Numbered from the stretch's first letter, positions 18,714 to 27,866 are shown. The stretch: 64,000 nucleotides of DNA from an uncultured Duncaniella sp. (GCA_910586665.1 CAJUIX010000003.1:116435-180434); one strand, 5' to 3'. Notes: generated from the sequence alone by a model not told the origin. Translations and numbers: made by a program.

Positions 18714-19625
18714 ATGAAAGGAAAAATGTCACCTATGGTCATTTTGATCATTGTCTTGGCAGCATTATTGCTGATTGCGGTAGGTTTCGGCGTCACCCAG
18801 GTCGCATCGTTGAAATCACAGGTGCAGGAAGCAAAACTCGAAAACGAAGAGTTGAAATTATCCAACGAGCAGATGCAGCTCACCAATGAGTTCGATATGC
18901 TCAACGCAGAGTTCCAGCAATATGAGGACCAGGCGCAGCGTCTTGCCAATGATACCATCCTCGCAAAATATACTGCCGCAAAGGCCAAGGTCGAGCAGCT
19001 CATGCAGGAACTTAAGAATCAGAAAGTAAAATCGCAGGCCCGTATCAACGAGCTTCAGAATGAAATCTCGACTCTCAAAAGCCTCCTGCGCCATTATATT
19101 GCTCAGATTGACTCTCTTAATAAGGAAAATGCCGGTCTGAGGGCTGAAAACAAGGAGATTAAGGATCAAAACCAGCGTCTCTCGTCGAGAGTGCAGGAAG
19201 TGACCCGTACAGCCGAGACGCTGAGCGAGCGCATGACCCTCGCCGAGAAACTCAATGTGACAGGCGTGTCGCTCACAGGCCTGAAGAAGAATGGCAAGAC
19301 AGAGAAGAATGTCACCAAGGCAAAGCAGCTCATGGTGACGTTCACAATTCCTCAGAATAATTCTACTCCCGTAGGAGAGAAGACTATCTATCTGCGCCTT
19401 GTCAACCCGGAAGGGCAGCTTCTCGGAGGGGTGGGTTCGTTTAGTTTCGAAGGTAAGTCAATCCCCTGCACCGCACGCAAGAGCATAGAGTATGCAGGCG
19501 ATGAAATTGCCGGAATCAGAATCTACTGGGATGTGAACACCACGCTCACCCCGGGTGACTACACCGTGGAGCTTTTTACAGACGGCTATCGTCTAACCTC
19601 GCGTCACTTCACTCTTAAAAAGTAA
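18714..19625 (+). CDS. Membrane-anchored coiled-coil protein, unknown function
   Basis: The 303-residue protein has one N-terminal membrane segment (about residues 7-29) followed by a long Gln/Glu/Leu-rich coiled coil (about 30-175) and a compact beta-rich C-terminal domain (about 200-303) ending in EL-F-DG-RL-S-HF-L-like strands. The topology suggests the coil and C-domain face the periplasm. I recognise no named family. Its stop codon overlaps the mgtC-like start (TAATG), so the two are translationally coupled and probably act together. Confidence 0.8.
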   Translation: MKGKMSPMVILIIVLAALLLIAVGFGVTQVASLKSQVQEAKLENEELKLSNEQMQLTNEFDMLNAEFQQYEDQAQRLANDTILAKYTAAKAKVEQLMQELKNQKVKSQARINELQNEISTLKSLLRHYIAQIDSLNKENAGLRAENKEIKDQNQRLSSRVQEVTRTAETLSERMTLAEKLNVTGVSLTGLKKNGKTEKNVTKAKQLMVTFTIPQNNSTPVGEKTIYLRLVNPEGQLLGGVGSFSFEGKSIPCTARKSIEYAGDEIAGIRIYWDVNTTLTPGDYTVELFTDGYRLTSRHFTLKK

Positions 19626-20350
19626 TGATTCAGATGGAGCAGCTGTGGCAATCAGTCAATAGTGTGGAGTTGACGACGACGTCCGCCATATTCCGTATCG
19701 CGGTCAGCCTCGTGCTTGGCAGCCTGATCGGTATCGAGCGCAAGCGCAAGGGGCAGATGGCGGGTTTGCGCACATTCTCGCTTATATCTATGGGCGCCTG
19801 TATTGCCATGATGCTTTCAATCTATGTCTGTCAGGAGACAGTGGGTCTCCTGCGTGGCGACCCGAGCCGAATCGCGGCCCAGGTGCTCTCAGGCATCGGC
19901 TTTCTCGGTGCCGGCACCATAATCCAGATGAAAGGCTCGGTTCGAGGGCTGACTACTGCCGCCGGTATATGGATTATTGCAACTATAGGCATGGCTGTCG
20001 GTTGCGGGCTTTATCTCATAGCTTTTGTGGCAACGTTGCTCGTGCTCGTGGTGCTTACAATCCTCGAACAGATTGAGCATCGTGTCAACGTGGGCAACGA
20101 GGCCCGCACCATCCGCCTGAAGGTCCGAGGTATAGTTAAAGACATCCAGCCATATCGCGACGTCCTCTCCCGCTATAACATCCACCTCTCGCGTGTATAT
20201 GTCGAGTATGATTACGAGGCTGATACTACGAGGCTGAATCTGCTAATTCTAATTCGCGAACATTCCGATTTCATAAAGGTATTCTCGGATTTGCACGATG
20301 TACATCAGACAATGTCAATATCCTTGTCCAACCAGGCTGATTTGTCATGA
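19625..20350 (+). CDS. MgtC/SapB family membrane protein
   Basis: The 241-residue protein has four to five N-terminal membrane segments with the family signature GSLIGIERKRKGQMAGLRT and GIGFLGAGTII, then a soluble C-terminal domain (about 155-241) of the ACT-like type seen in longer MgtC proteins. MgtC proteins modulate membrane ATP synthase or phosphate/magnesium homeostasis in pathogens; the role in Bacteroidales is unknown. Its ATG overlaps the stop codon of the coiled-coil gene by one base. The KefB-like gene starts 45 bases downstream. Confidence 0.88.
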   Translation: MIQMEQLWQSVNSVELTTTSAIFRIAVSLVLGSLIGIERKRKGQMAGLRTFSLISMGACIAMMLSIYVCQETVGLLRGDPSRIAAQVLSGIGFLGAGTIIQMKGSVRGLTTAAGIWIIATIGMAVGCGLYLIAFVATLLVLVVLTILEQIEHRVNVGNEARTIRLKVRGIVKDIQPYRDVLSRYNIHLSRVYVEYDYEADTTRLNLLILIREHSDFIKVFSDLHDVHQTMSISLSNQADLS

Positions 20351-20395
20351 TTTCCAATGTGAAATATCTCTGATTTATGATTTTTGTAACTCATT

Positions 20396-22657
20396 ATGGT
20401 GCTTAACTTTATTCTTGCCAATGCAGCGGCTGTATCCGAAACTTTCAATGTTGAGGGCCTGATTCGTGACCTTGCCTTTATCCTTATACTCGGTGCGGTC
20501 ACGACTCTTTTGTTCAAATGGCTCAAACAACCGGTGGTTTTGGGCTATATCGTAGCCGGATTTCTTGCAAGCCCTCATTTTGAGTATCTTCCGTCGGTGA
20601 CGACCGAGGACAACATAGAATTTTGGGCGCAGATAGGCATAGTCGTGCTCCTTTTTTCCCTCGGCCTTGAATTCAGTTTTAAAAAACTTGCCAATGCAGG
20701 AGGCTCGGCTGTAGTTACGGCTCTTTTTATAGTCTGCGGCATGATGGGGGCGGGTTTTGTAGTCGGCCACATACTCGGATTCTCGCATATCAACAGTCTT
20801 TTCCTCGGAGGCATGCTTTCGATGTCCTCCACCACTATTATAATAAAGGCTTTTACCGATCTTAACTTGCGCCACCGCAAGTTTGCATCGTTGGTTTTTG
20901 CCGTTCTCATTGTCGAGGACTTATTCGCGGTATTGATGATGGTAATATTGTCCTCGATAGCTATCAACAACAGTGTCGAGGGTGGGGAGATGCTCTTCAG
21001 CATAAGCAAGCTCGCGTTCTTCCTTATTATATGGTTTGTGGTCGGAGTCTTTGTGCTTCCGTCGCTCCTGAATTCACAGCGCCGCTATCTAAATTCAGAG
21101 ACCCTGCTTATAGTTTCTATGGGCTTGTGTCTCGGCATGGCGGTTTTTTCCGTCGCCTGTGGCTTCTCTCTGGCTCTCGGAGCCTTTGTCATGGGTTCGA
21201 TACTTGCCGGGACGAGCTTTGCCGAGCGCATAGAGCGTGTGACTCTCCCTGTCAAGGACCTTTTCGGTTCGGTCTTCTTCATCTCTGTCGGCATGATGGT
21301 CAATCCCGAGATTATCGTGCAGTACTGGATGCCGATTCTCTTTCTGTCATTAGTGGTGATTGTCGGCATGATTTTTTTCGGGACTACGGGTATGCTCCTT
21401 ACCGGCCAGTCGCTTCGTGTGGCTGTCGAATCCGGCTTCTCGCTCACGCAGATTGGTGAGTTCGCCTTTATCATAGCCTCTCTCGGCATGTCGCTCGGGG
21501 TTCTTGACGCCCAGATATATCCTATTGTGGTAGCCGTGTCGGTCGTGACCACGTTTACGACCCCCTATTTTATCCGCATGGCTGACCCGGCATGTAATTT
21601 TATAGAATCACATCTTCCCCGTAAGCTTCATTTCCTCATCGACCGCTATGCTGAGGAAGCCACCTCGTCGGCCAGCGCCATAACGCAGCTTTGGTCATCG
21701 CTGTTCAAGCGCTATCTTTGGAGAGTGGTGCTCTACTCAATGGTCTTGATTGCAATCTGCATACTTTCGATTGACTTCCTGTTGCCGATGTTCGTGAAAG
21801 TCTTCCCCTCGTGGGGACGTTTTTTCACGGCTGTAATCTCGCTCCTCATTATGTCTCCCTTCCTCCTCGCGATGACATATCCTGCTTCTAAGAAGACTGA
21901 GCGCGAGCGCCTTATAGCAGCAAATGCCCGCTATGACGTTCCGCTGATTATTATGACGATAGTCCGTCTGCTCATAGCTATGGTAATATTTGTCTATCTG
22001 CTTAGCTCAATCTATTCAATGACGGTCGGCTGGACTATCGGAGTAGCCCTGTTCTTCATCCTCGCCCTCTCTTTTTCAAAATCGGCCCACAGGAGGATGG
22101 TAAGGCTGGAATCTCGCTTCATAGATAATCTTAATGAGCGGGAATTGAGGCGTAGTGGTGCTAAAAACAGGCTTGTCCCCAACATGCACCTCGCTTATAT
22201 GACCGTCGGCTATAAATGTCCCTTCGTGGGCGAGCAGCTTCTGAACTCTGGTCTGCGCAACCGCTTCGGTGTGTCCATATCCTCTATCCAGCGTGGCGGT
22301 CGAATGATAATGGTACCTGGGGCGAAGGAGAGAATCTTTCCGGGCGACGTCCTCGGAGTCATAGGCACAGATGAGGAAATACAGCAGCTCCTGCCGGAGG
22401 TCGAGGCTACGGAGGACGAGGCTTCTGATATGACTTTGAATGATGTAAAGCTTACAGCCCTGCGCCTGAAAGAGACATCCCCCCTTATAGGAAAGACCAT
22501 CGTAAGTTCGAATTTCCGCAATGTCTGGGAGTCACTTCTTGTGGCGGTTCAGCGTGGCGACGAATATCTTCAGCCTGACCCGTCGGTGATTTTTGCTACT
22601 GATGATATTCTGTGGGTCGTTGGCGATGTAAACCGCATAGGCGCGATTGTTGGTTGA
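20396..22657 (+). CDS. KefB-like cation:proton antiporter with two RCK_C domains
   Basis: The 753-residue protein has a CPA2-type Na+/H+ exchanger domain (about 12 membrane segments, residues 20-400), additional membrane segments between about 455 and 575, and two consecutive TrkA-C (RCK_C) domains at about 600-672 and 683-753. There is no RCK_N nucleotide-binding domain between membrane and RCK_C parts, unlike KefB/KefC. It should exchange K+ or Na+ for protons across the inner membrane, with the RCK_C domains as ligand sensors. It follows mgtC by 45 bases, which suggests a shared ion-homeostasis role. Confidence 0.88.
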   Translation: MVLNFILANAAAVSETFNVEGLIRDLAFILILGAVTTLLFKWLKQPVVLGYIVAGFLASPHFEYLPSVTTEDNIEFWAQIGIVVLLFSLGLEFSFKKLANAGGSAVVTALFIVCGMMGAGFVVGHILGFSHINSLFLGGMLSMSSTTIIIKAFTDLNLRHRKFASLVFAVLIVEDLFAVLMMVILSSIAINNSVEGGEMLFSISKLAFFLIIWFVVGVFVLPSLLNSQRRYLNSETLLIVSMGLCLGMAVFSVACGFSLALGAFVMGSILAGTSFAERIERVTLPVKDLFGSVFFISVGMMVNPEIIVQYWMPILFLSLVVIVGMIFFGTTGMLLTGQSLRVAVESGFSLTQIGEFAFIIASLGMSLGVLDAQIYPIVVAVSVVTTFTTPYFIRMADPACNFIESHLPRKLHFLIDRYAEEATSSASAITQLWSSLFKRYLWRVVLYSMVLIAICILSIDFLLPMFVKVFPSWGRFFTAVISLLIMSPFLLAMTYPASKKTERERLIAANARYDVPLIIMTIVRLLIAMVIFVYLLSSIYSMTVGWTIGVALFFILALSFSKSAHRRMVRLESRFIDNLNERELRRSGAKNRLVPNMHLAYMTVGYKCPFVGEQLLNSGLRNRFGVSISSIQRGGRMIMVPGAKERIFPGDVLGVIGTDEEIQQLLPEVEATEDEASDMTLNDVKLTALRLKETSPLIGKTIVSSNFRNVWESLLVAVQRGDEYLQPDPSVIFATDDILWVVGDVNRIGAIVG

Positions 22658-22836
22658 CTGACAGTTTATTATGTCCCGACTCGATAATTTGCTTGAAATT
22701 TTTTTTGGAAAGTCTGATAAAAGGTCGTATCTTTAAGAGCGAAAAAAAGAATTTTTACTTCTATTTTTGGTGAACTTTTTTTCATCTGCACCGTTTAACA
22801 ATTGTAAAATCTTACTAACCCTAAAAATTATAAAAA

Positions 22837-23034
22837 ATGAAAGCTTTAAACATCGTGCTCGCAGTTATCGGCGGTGCTGTCGCCGGCGCTACAGTTGGTC
22901 TTCTCCTCGCTCCTGAAAAAGGTGAGAATACTCGCAAGAATATCGTAAAATATCTTGAAAGTAAGGGTATAAAGCTTCAGAAGAGCAAGCTCGAGGAACT
23001 CGCTGACGAAATTGCCGAAGAGATTCAGAAATAA
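22837..23034 (+). CDS. YtxH-like small membrane protein, copy 1
   Basis: The 65-residue protein has a Gly/Ala-rich membrane segment (VIGGAVAGATVGLLLAPEKGE) followed by a charged helix, the layout of YtxH-domain proteins. Function is unknown; relatives are linked to envelope or general stress. It is followed 33 bases later by a paralogue. A weak box (TATCTTTA, 22728-22735) lies about 100 bases upstream. Nothing else is evident in the 22658-22836 gap. Confidence 0.8.
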   Translation: MKALNIVLAVIGGAVAGATVGLLLAPEKGENTRKNIVKYLESKGIKLQKSKLEELADEIAEEIQK

Positions 23035-23067
23035 TAATCCTGCCACATAATTAACACCATTACGACT

Positions 23068-23265
23068 ATGTCAAATCTGTCATTGCTTTATGCCTTTATC
23101 GGCGGTGCTATCGTGGGCGCAGGTGCCGCTCTCCTTTTTGCTCCCGAAAAGGGTGAGGATGTGCGTGCCCGTATCGCCGACCTCTTGCGTAAGAAAGGAA
23201 TCATCTGCTCTGATAATGAGATTGATGCCCTTGTCGAGCAGCTCACTACAGAGATTGATGACTAA
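23068..23265 (+). CDS. YtxH-like small membrane protein, copy 2
   Basis: The 65-residue protein matches copy 1 in length, in the segment FIGGAIVGAGAALLFAPEKGE, and in the KKGI turn and terminal EI, while the rest has diverged. The two are an old tandem duplication. Same-strand neighbours are the holin-like gene and a short hypothetical gene, forming a cluster of small membrane proteins. Confidence 0.8.
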   Translation: MSNLSLLYAFIGGAIVGAGAALLFAPEKGEDVRARIADLLRKKGIICSDNEIDALVEQLTTEIDD

Positions 23266-23292
23266 TCAATCTGCATAAAAACATTCAGGCTT

Positions 23293-23329
23293 GTGCCGCT
23301 TCCTGTCTTTCAGCGGCCGGAGGCGGCAC
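23293..23329 (+). other. Hairpin between YtxH pair and holin-like gene
   Basis: An 11-bp stem with one G-T pair (23293-23303 with 23319-23329) has no T tract after it. It may stabilise or process the message rather than end it. Confidence 0.45.
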
Positions 23330-23401
23330 ATAGCTTGTAAAAACATAGGCGCGAATTGAATTCCCGCCTTATTTCACACGCTTATTTTACTATTATTTGA
23401 A

Positions 23402-23743
23402 ATGTCTGACAAGCAGAATCATATCAACACACTTTGGGCCGAACTCAAAACGACTCTCAAGCTAAATGTCGATTATGCCAGGCTGACAGCTGCCGAAAAG
23501 TTGACGCTATTACTGACGACTGTCACTTTCGCTCTGATAGCCTTTGTCATGATTTCTCTATTCCTGTTTTTCCTGTCGATAGCCATTGTGCGCTGTATCG
23601 CCACAGGGGTGGGCATGATATGGGCCTATTTTATTATGTGTGGTTTCTATATGGTTTTACTCGGTGTGGTTGTTGCTTTCCGAAAGCAGCTTATCGTTAA
23701 TCCGATCTCACGCTTTGTTTCCCGTCTTTTCTTCAATCCCTGA
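23402..23743 (+). CDS. Holin-superfamily (DUF1469-like) membrane protein
   Basis: The 113-residue protein has a polar N-terminal helix, two membrane segments (about 45-72 and 78-100), and a short basic tail. This is the layout of the 'phage holin family' proteins of the DUF1469 type, which in most bacteria are chromosomal envelope proteins and not phage lysis genes. YtxH-like and DUF1469-like proteins are commonly neighbours, as here. The gap to the next gene is 9 bases. Confidence 0.78.
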   Translation: MSDKQNHINTLWAELKTTLKLNVDYARLTAAEKLTLLLTTVTFALIAFVMISLFLFFLSIAIVRCIATGVGMIWAYFIMCGFYMVLLGVVVAFRKQLIVNPISRFVSRLFFNP

Positions 23744-23752
23744 TTTATAATA

Positions 23753-24034
23753 ATGAGTACGACGACAAAGGAAATGCCTCACGAGAAAGAGACCTGGAAG
23801 GGGTATACTCTTGATGAGTTACGTTACATGCGTGCCTACACAGCCGCGCGTATCGAAATAAACCGTGACCGTTTGCAGCGCAATTTTGCAAACATAAAAA
23901 AAGACGGCCCCATACCCAAGACCGGTCTCCTCGGAAAGGTTCTCGGGACATTGAGCTATATCGACATTGCCCTTGTGACATTCCGCATCGGAAGCAAGGC
24001 GTTCAGAGCCATGCGTTTCCTAAAGAAAAAATAG
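23753..24034 (+). CDS. Small basic protein of unknown function
   Basis: The 93-residue protein has a charged N-terminal half (KGYTLDELRYMRAYTAARIEI) and an Ala/Ile/Phe-containing C-terminal half that may lie on the membrane, ending RFLKKK. No family is recognised. It follows the holin-like gene by 9 bases and precedes prmA by 30 bases, so it belongs to the same run. Confidence 0.7.
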   Translation: MSTTTKEMPHEKETWKGYTLDELRYMRAYTAARIEINRDRLQRNFANIKKDGPIPKTGLLGKVLGTLSYIDIALVTFRIGSKAFRAMRFLKKK

Positions 24035-24064
24035 TTTTCAAATAATTAAAAATTAGTGCTATAA

Positions 24065-24913
24065 GTGAATGATTATGTAGAAGTGCGTCTTGATTTATCG
24101 CCTTGCGATGAGACGCGCACCGATATTCTTGCAGCCCTGCTTGCACAAGCAGGGTTCGAAAGTTTTGTCCCTGATGATAAGGGGCTTACAGCTTATATAA
24201 AGTCAGAATTATTCGACTCCAAGGCTGTCGATGATATCGTGGCCGACTTTCCGATGGAGAGTGAGTTTAAGATAAGTTCCGAAGTAGTCGAAGGACGTGA
24301 CTGGAACAGCGAGTGGGAGAAGAATTATTTCAAGCCGATTGTCATAGACGACGTCTGTGTGATTCACAGCTCTTTCCATAAAGATATTCCGCAGTGTCGC
24401 TACGACATTGTGATTGACCCGAAAATGGCTTTCGGTACAGGTCACCATGCCACAACCTCCCTGGTGCTCCGACAGCTCCTCTCGATGGATCTCAACGGGC
24501 TCAGGATTGTCGACATGGGAACAGGCACTGGTATCCTTGCCATTCTTGCCTCGATGCGAGGTGCCGCAAGGGTTGATGCAATCGAGATTGATGAGTTTGC
24601 CTTCAATAATGCTGTCGACAATATCAGGCTCAACTTTGCCGACACCGTGATGCCACGACTCGGCGATGCTTCTCTGCTTGCAATTATTAGTGACATCGAC
24701 CTTTTCATCGCCAATATCAACCGCAACATAATCACAGCCGACCTTCCGGCCTACGCCAAGACTCTGAAGCCTGGGGCAACTATGGTTCTGAGCGGTTTCT
24801 ACGAGCCGGATGTCGAGGTGATACTCGATGTGGCGCATCCTCTCGGGCTTGAATACGTCACCCACCATGTGCTCGACCGCTGGACCTGCCTTGTGCTTAG
24901 ATATAAGGCATAA
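24065..24913 (+). CDS. prmA: Ribosomal protein L11 methyltransferase
   Basis: The 282-residue protein has the N-terminal substrate-binding domain and a class I SAM-methyltransferase domain with DPKMAFGTGHHATT, VDMGTGTGILAI and the catalytic-site ANINRNII. PrmA trimethylates L11 of the large ribosomal subunit. The start is a GTG at 24065 (MNDYVEV); the ATG at 24070 is in another frame and stops at once. It ends before a good intrinsic terminator. Confidence 0.93.
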   Translation: MNDYVEVRLDLSPCDETRTDILAALLAQAGFESFVPDDKGLTAYIKSELFDSKAVDDIVADFPMESEFKISSEVVEGRDWNSEWEKNYFKPIVIDDVCVIHSSFHKDIPQCRYDIVIDPKMAFGTGHHATTSLVLRQLLSMDLNGLRIVDMGTGTGILAILASMRGAARVDAIEIDEFAFNNAVDNIRLNFADTVMPRLGDASLLAIISDIDLFIANINRNIITADLPAYAKTLKPGATMVLSGFYEPDVEVILDVAHPLGLEYVTHHVLDRWTCLVLRYKA

Positions 24914-24948
24914 CCGTATTAAAACAATTATAAGTTTCGATAATCCGA

Positions 24949-24980
24949 ATCGTCATTATTTCCTATAATGGCGATTTTTT
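24949..24980 (+). terminator. Intrinsic terminator after prmA
   Basis: An 11-bp stem with one G-T pair (24949-24959 with 24965-24975) is followed by a run of T to 24980, 35 bases after the prmA stop codon. Confidence 0.8.
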
Positions 24981-25003
24981 ATGGCTGTTAGGATTTTTTT
25001 GCT

Positions 25004-25011
25004 TAATTTTG
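25004..25011 (+). promoter_or_regulatory. sulP promoter, -7 box
   Basis: TAATTTTG followed by C, just after the prmA terminator and about 87 bases before the SulP start codon. Confidence 0.7.
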
Positions 25012-25097
25012 CACCTCCAATCGGTGGCACGGCTGTGAATAAGTCGGGCTTGGATATAGTAACTTTCCGATTATTATTTATTTAAGGTAAATATTAG

Positions 25098-26801
25098 ATG
25101 AATTTTTACGGTTCAATTGATTTCAAGCCGAAATTAGTCTCGGCTTTGAGAAATTACTCTGCCGACAAGTTTAAGAGTGACCTTGTGGCAGGTATCGTGG
25201 TGGGCATAGTGGCTCTTCCCCTTGCAATCGCATTCGGTATTGCCAGCGGCGTCAGTCCGACAGTGGGTCTTATAACTGCAATCATCGGCGGCTTCATCGT
25301 TTCGGCTGCAGGTGGATGTTCCGTACAGATAGGCGGCCCGACTGGTGCGTTTATCGTCATCGTCTATAACATCATTGCTAATTTCGGACTCGAGGGACTT
25401 GCCGTGGCTACTTTCATGGCAGGTCTGATACTCGTGGCCCTCGGATTTTTCCGTCTCGGCACGGTCATCAAGTTTATCCCTTATCCGATTGTGGTCGGTT
25501 TCACTGCCGGTATAGCGCTGACTATTTTCTCGACACAGATTAATGATTTCTTTGGCCTTGGGCTGAAGAATGTGCCGAGCGAGTTCCTGCCCAAGTGGGG
25601 TGTCTACTTCTCTAATTTTGGCAATATTGACTGGGTGACACTTGGTGTCGGCCTCGCAGCGCTGGCCATAATCATTCTCACTCCCAAGATTTCGCGCCGC
25701 CTCCCCGGAGCCTTGATTGCAATCATACTTGTGACGGCTGTCGTGTCGCTCGTTCCGGGCATCAATGTCGAGACTATCGGCGACCGCTTCGGAGCGCTCT
25801 CGACAGATATCCCCGAGCCTCACGGATTCGAGCTTAACATGGCGACTATCAACCGTCTGCTCCCCTCGGCCTTTACTATCGCGATTCTCGGCGCTATCGA
25901 GTCACTGCTCTCTGCGACGGTGGCCGACGGTGTGACCGGCACCCGCACCAACAGTAACACCGAGCTTATCGGCCAGGGTATGGCCAATATCATCGTCCCC
26001 TTCTTCGGGGGTATACCTGTCACAGGCGCCATTGCCCGCACAATGACCAATATCACCAATGGCGGACGCACTCCTGTGGCCGGTGTGGTACATGCAATCG
26101 TGCTCTTCCTCATATTCCTCTTCCTCATGCCGCTAATCAACCTCATCCCGATGGCATGTCTTGCCGCTGTCCTTATCGTGGTCAGCTATAACATGAGTGG
26201 CTGGCGTACAATCCGTGGCATATTCCACAATCCGAAGAGCGATATCTCGGTTCTCGCAGTCACATTCCTGCTCACTGTCATCTTCGACCTCACCATAGCC
26301 ATTGAGATGGGGCTGCTCCTTGCTATCATCCTCTTCCTCCGTCGTGTCATGGAGAACACGGAGATCAAGGCTTACTCTGGGCAGCTTGACATCGCTGAAG
26401 GCTCAGAGACCACATATCATGAGGTACTGAACGTCAACCCCGGTGTCGAGGTCTATGAGATTGACGGTCCATTCTTCTTCGGGGTGGCCACAAAGTTTGA
26501 CGAACTAATGCGCAACACTATCGGTCGCAAGCCTGTGGTTCGTATCATCCGTATGCGCAAGGTACCCTTCATCGACTCGACCGGCATCCACAACCTTGAA
26601 ATCCTTATCAAGTCCTCGCAGGAGGAGGGTATACATGTTGTACTTTCGGGTGTGAAGGACAATGTCCGTGCGGCGCTCGTCCATGCCGGCGTCAATAAGC
26701 TCATCGGTGAAGACCATATCTGCGACCATATTACTAAGGCTGTCGCAATGGCCAATAAGATTGCTCCCGTCCGTGAGAGTGTGGCCACAGCCTCGGTCTG
26801 A
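25098..26801 (+). CDS. SulP family anion transporter with STAS domain
   Basis: The 567-residue protein has the SLC26/SulP membrane domain (about residues 20-420; signatures GIVVGIVALPLAIAFGIASG, QIGGPTGAFIVIV and GQGMANIIVPFFGGIPVTGAIART) and a C-terminal STAS domain (about 445-550) with the IDSTGIHNLE loop. SulP proteins move sulfate, bicarbonate or dicarboxylates across the inner membrane; the substrate cannot be read here. It is a single-gene unit with its own promoter and terminator. Confidence 0.93.
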   Translation: MNFYGSIDFKPKLVSALRNYSADKFKSDLVAGIVVGIVALPLAIAFGIASGVSPTVGLITAIIGGFIVSAAGGCSVQIGGPTGAFIVIVYNIIANFGLEGLAVATFMAGLILVALGFFRLGTVIKFIPYPIVVGFTAGIALTIFSTQINDFFGLGLKNVPSEFLPKWGVYFSNFGNIDWVTLGVGLAALAIIILTPKISRRLPGALIAIILVTAVVSLVPGINVETIGDRFGALSTDIPEPHGFELNMATINRLLPSAFTIAILGAIESLLSATVADGVTGTRTNSNTELIGQGMANIIVPFFGGIPVTGAIARTMTNITNGGRTPVAGVVHAIVLFLIFLFLMPLINLIPMACLAAVLIVVSYNMSGWRTIRGIFHNPKSDISVLAVTFLLTVIFDLTIAIEMGLLLAIILFLRRVMENTEIKAYSGQLDIAEGSETTYHEVLNVNPGVEVYEIDGPFFFGVATKFDELMRNTIGRKPVVRIIRMRKVPFIDSTGIHNLEILIKSSQEEGIHVVLSGVKDNVRAALVHAGVNKLIGEDHICDHITKAVAMANKIAPVRESVATASV

Positions 26802-26831
26802 ATAGACAATCCAAAGATTATATAATATAAA

Positions 26832-26871
26832 AATAGCGTCCGTGCATGTGTTGAGCATCGCGGACGCTATT
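26832..26871. terminator. Bidirectional terminator between sulP and GT2
   Basis: A perfect 11-bp stem (26832-26842 with 26861-26871) with an 18-base loop, flanked by A/T runs, lies between the convergent genes. Confidence 0.8.
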
Positions 26872-26887
26872 CTTATATTAATGAATG

Positions 26888-27682
26888 TTACAGATACTGG
26901 TCGATACCTTTTACAGCCTTGATTATCCCCTCGGCATTGCGCTTCCTCAATACGACAAGGTTTTCCTCTCCGTTCCCGCGCTGCTTGTGATAGAGATGAA
27001 ATTGGACGGCTGCATATCTTAAATCACATTTCTTAATTCCGATACGGCTGAGTCGGAAGGTGAAGTCCGAATCTTCATGGCCCCAGCCTTTGAAAGTTTC
27101 ATCGAAACCATTGACAGCTATTGCGTCTTTTCGCCAGAAGGCCATGTTGCATCCGATTGAAAAATATTTGTGGGGCTTGAAATTGTCAAGAAACAGGCTT
27201 GACAACCAGTGACACCTGAAAGCTTTCAGTCGGTCCTTGAGGATACCCTTCGAGATTGGGCCTAGACGCTTCATTCGGTGTGTTGCACAGATGCGTTCTG
27301 TCAGCTCCGGTGTGAGGCGTACACGGGAACCGTTGACTACATAACCCGGACGGGCCACTTTCAGGTGGTCTTCGATAAATTTGGCATGTAGCATCATATC
27401 TCCGTCAATCTGTATGATATAGTCACATTTGCTTGCCGCAATAGCTTTGTTGCGTATAGCTCCCGGCCTGAATCCGTCATCTTCCTGCCATACATGCTTT
27501 ATGAGCCTCCCGATTTCAGGGTCAGACTTCCATTGGGTTATGAGGTTAGCCGTCTCTTGGCCGGAACCGTCGTCAGCGATGATGATTTCTTCAGGTAGGA
27601 CCGTCTGGAGCCTGACACTGTCGAGCACGACATCAAGCGCGTCAGGGCGGTTATATGTGGTGATTACAAGGGCCGTTGTCAT
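26888..27682 (-). CDS. Family 2 glycosyltransferase
   Basis: The 264-residue protein has a GT-A fold: ALVITTYNRPDALDVVLDSV at the N-terminus, IADDGSG, the metal-binding DGDMM, and a C-terminal galactosyltransferase-like block GWGHEDSDFTFRL. It transfers a sugar to an unknown acceptor, probably on the cell envelope. A longer frame opens at 27754, but the promoter box at 27732-27739 lies inside it, so the MTTALV start at 27682 is chosen. It is isolated by terminators on both sides, so a link to the fructan locus is unlikely. Confidence 0.88.
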   Translation of the reverse strand: MTTALVITTYNRPDALDVVLDSVRLQTVLPEEIIIADDGSGQETANLITQWKSDPEIGRLIKHVWQEDDGFRPGAIRNKAIAASKCDYIIQIDGDMMLHAKFIEDHLKVARPGYVVNGSRVRLTPELTERICATHRMKRLGPISKGILKDRLKAFRCHWLSSLFLDNFKPHKYFSIGCNMAFWRKDAIAVNGFDETFKGWGHEDSDFTFRLSRIGIKKCDLRYAAVQFHLYHKQRGNGEENLVVLRKRNAEGIIKAVKGIDQYL

Positions 27683-27731
27683 TTTTTTCGTGTATTGAAT
27701 TGTAGATAGGGGAGTGTCTCCCACTTGGGCA

Positions 27732-27739
27732 CAAAGGTA
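27732..27739 (-). promoter_or_regulatory. GT2 promoter, -7 box
   Basis: TACCTTTG on the minus strand matches TAnnTTTG and lies about 50 bases before the chosen start. Confidence 0.65.
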
Positions 27740-27830
27740 ATAAAAAAACGACAATCGGACTAAATATTTCTACTAAATGGAAAATATTTATTTCCAAATA
27801 GATTTTATGTGTCTGGGCAGTACAAAAAGA

Positions 27831-27866
27831 GAATGGGGCAGGGAGCGCCTGCTGCCTGCCCCATTC
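27831..27866 (-). terminator. Intrinsic terminator after susD
   Basis: A perfect 12-bp stem (27831-27842 with 27855-27866) is followed on the minus strand by TCTTTTT, 42 bases after the SusD-like stop codon. It separates the fructan locus from the glycosyltransferase. Confidence 0.85.

Noticed and set aside
23402..23743. Prophage lysis gene (holin)
   Set aside because: No phage genes are nearby; this membrane protein family is commonly chromosomal and pairs with YtxH-like genes.
24209..24868. 219-codon minus-strand ORF over prmA
   Set aside because: Entirely antisense to the conserved prmA gene, with no recognisable motif.
25134..25823. 229-codon minus-strand ORF over the SulP gene
   Set aside because: Antisense shadow of a well-conserved transporter; His/Asp/Arg-rich composition typical of a reverse frame.
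26888..27682. Glycosyltransferase as a member of the fructan locus
   Set aside because: It has its own promoter and is cut off from susD by a strong terminator; glycosyltransferases are not part of known fructan loci.
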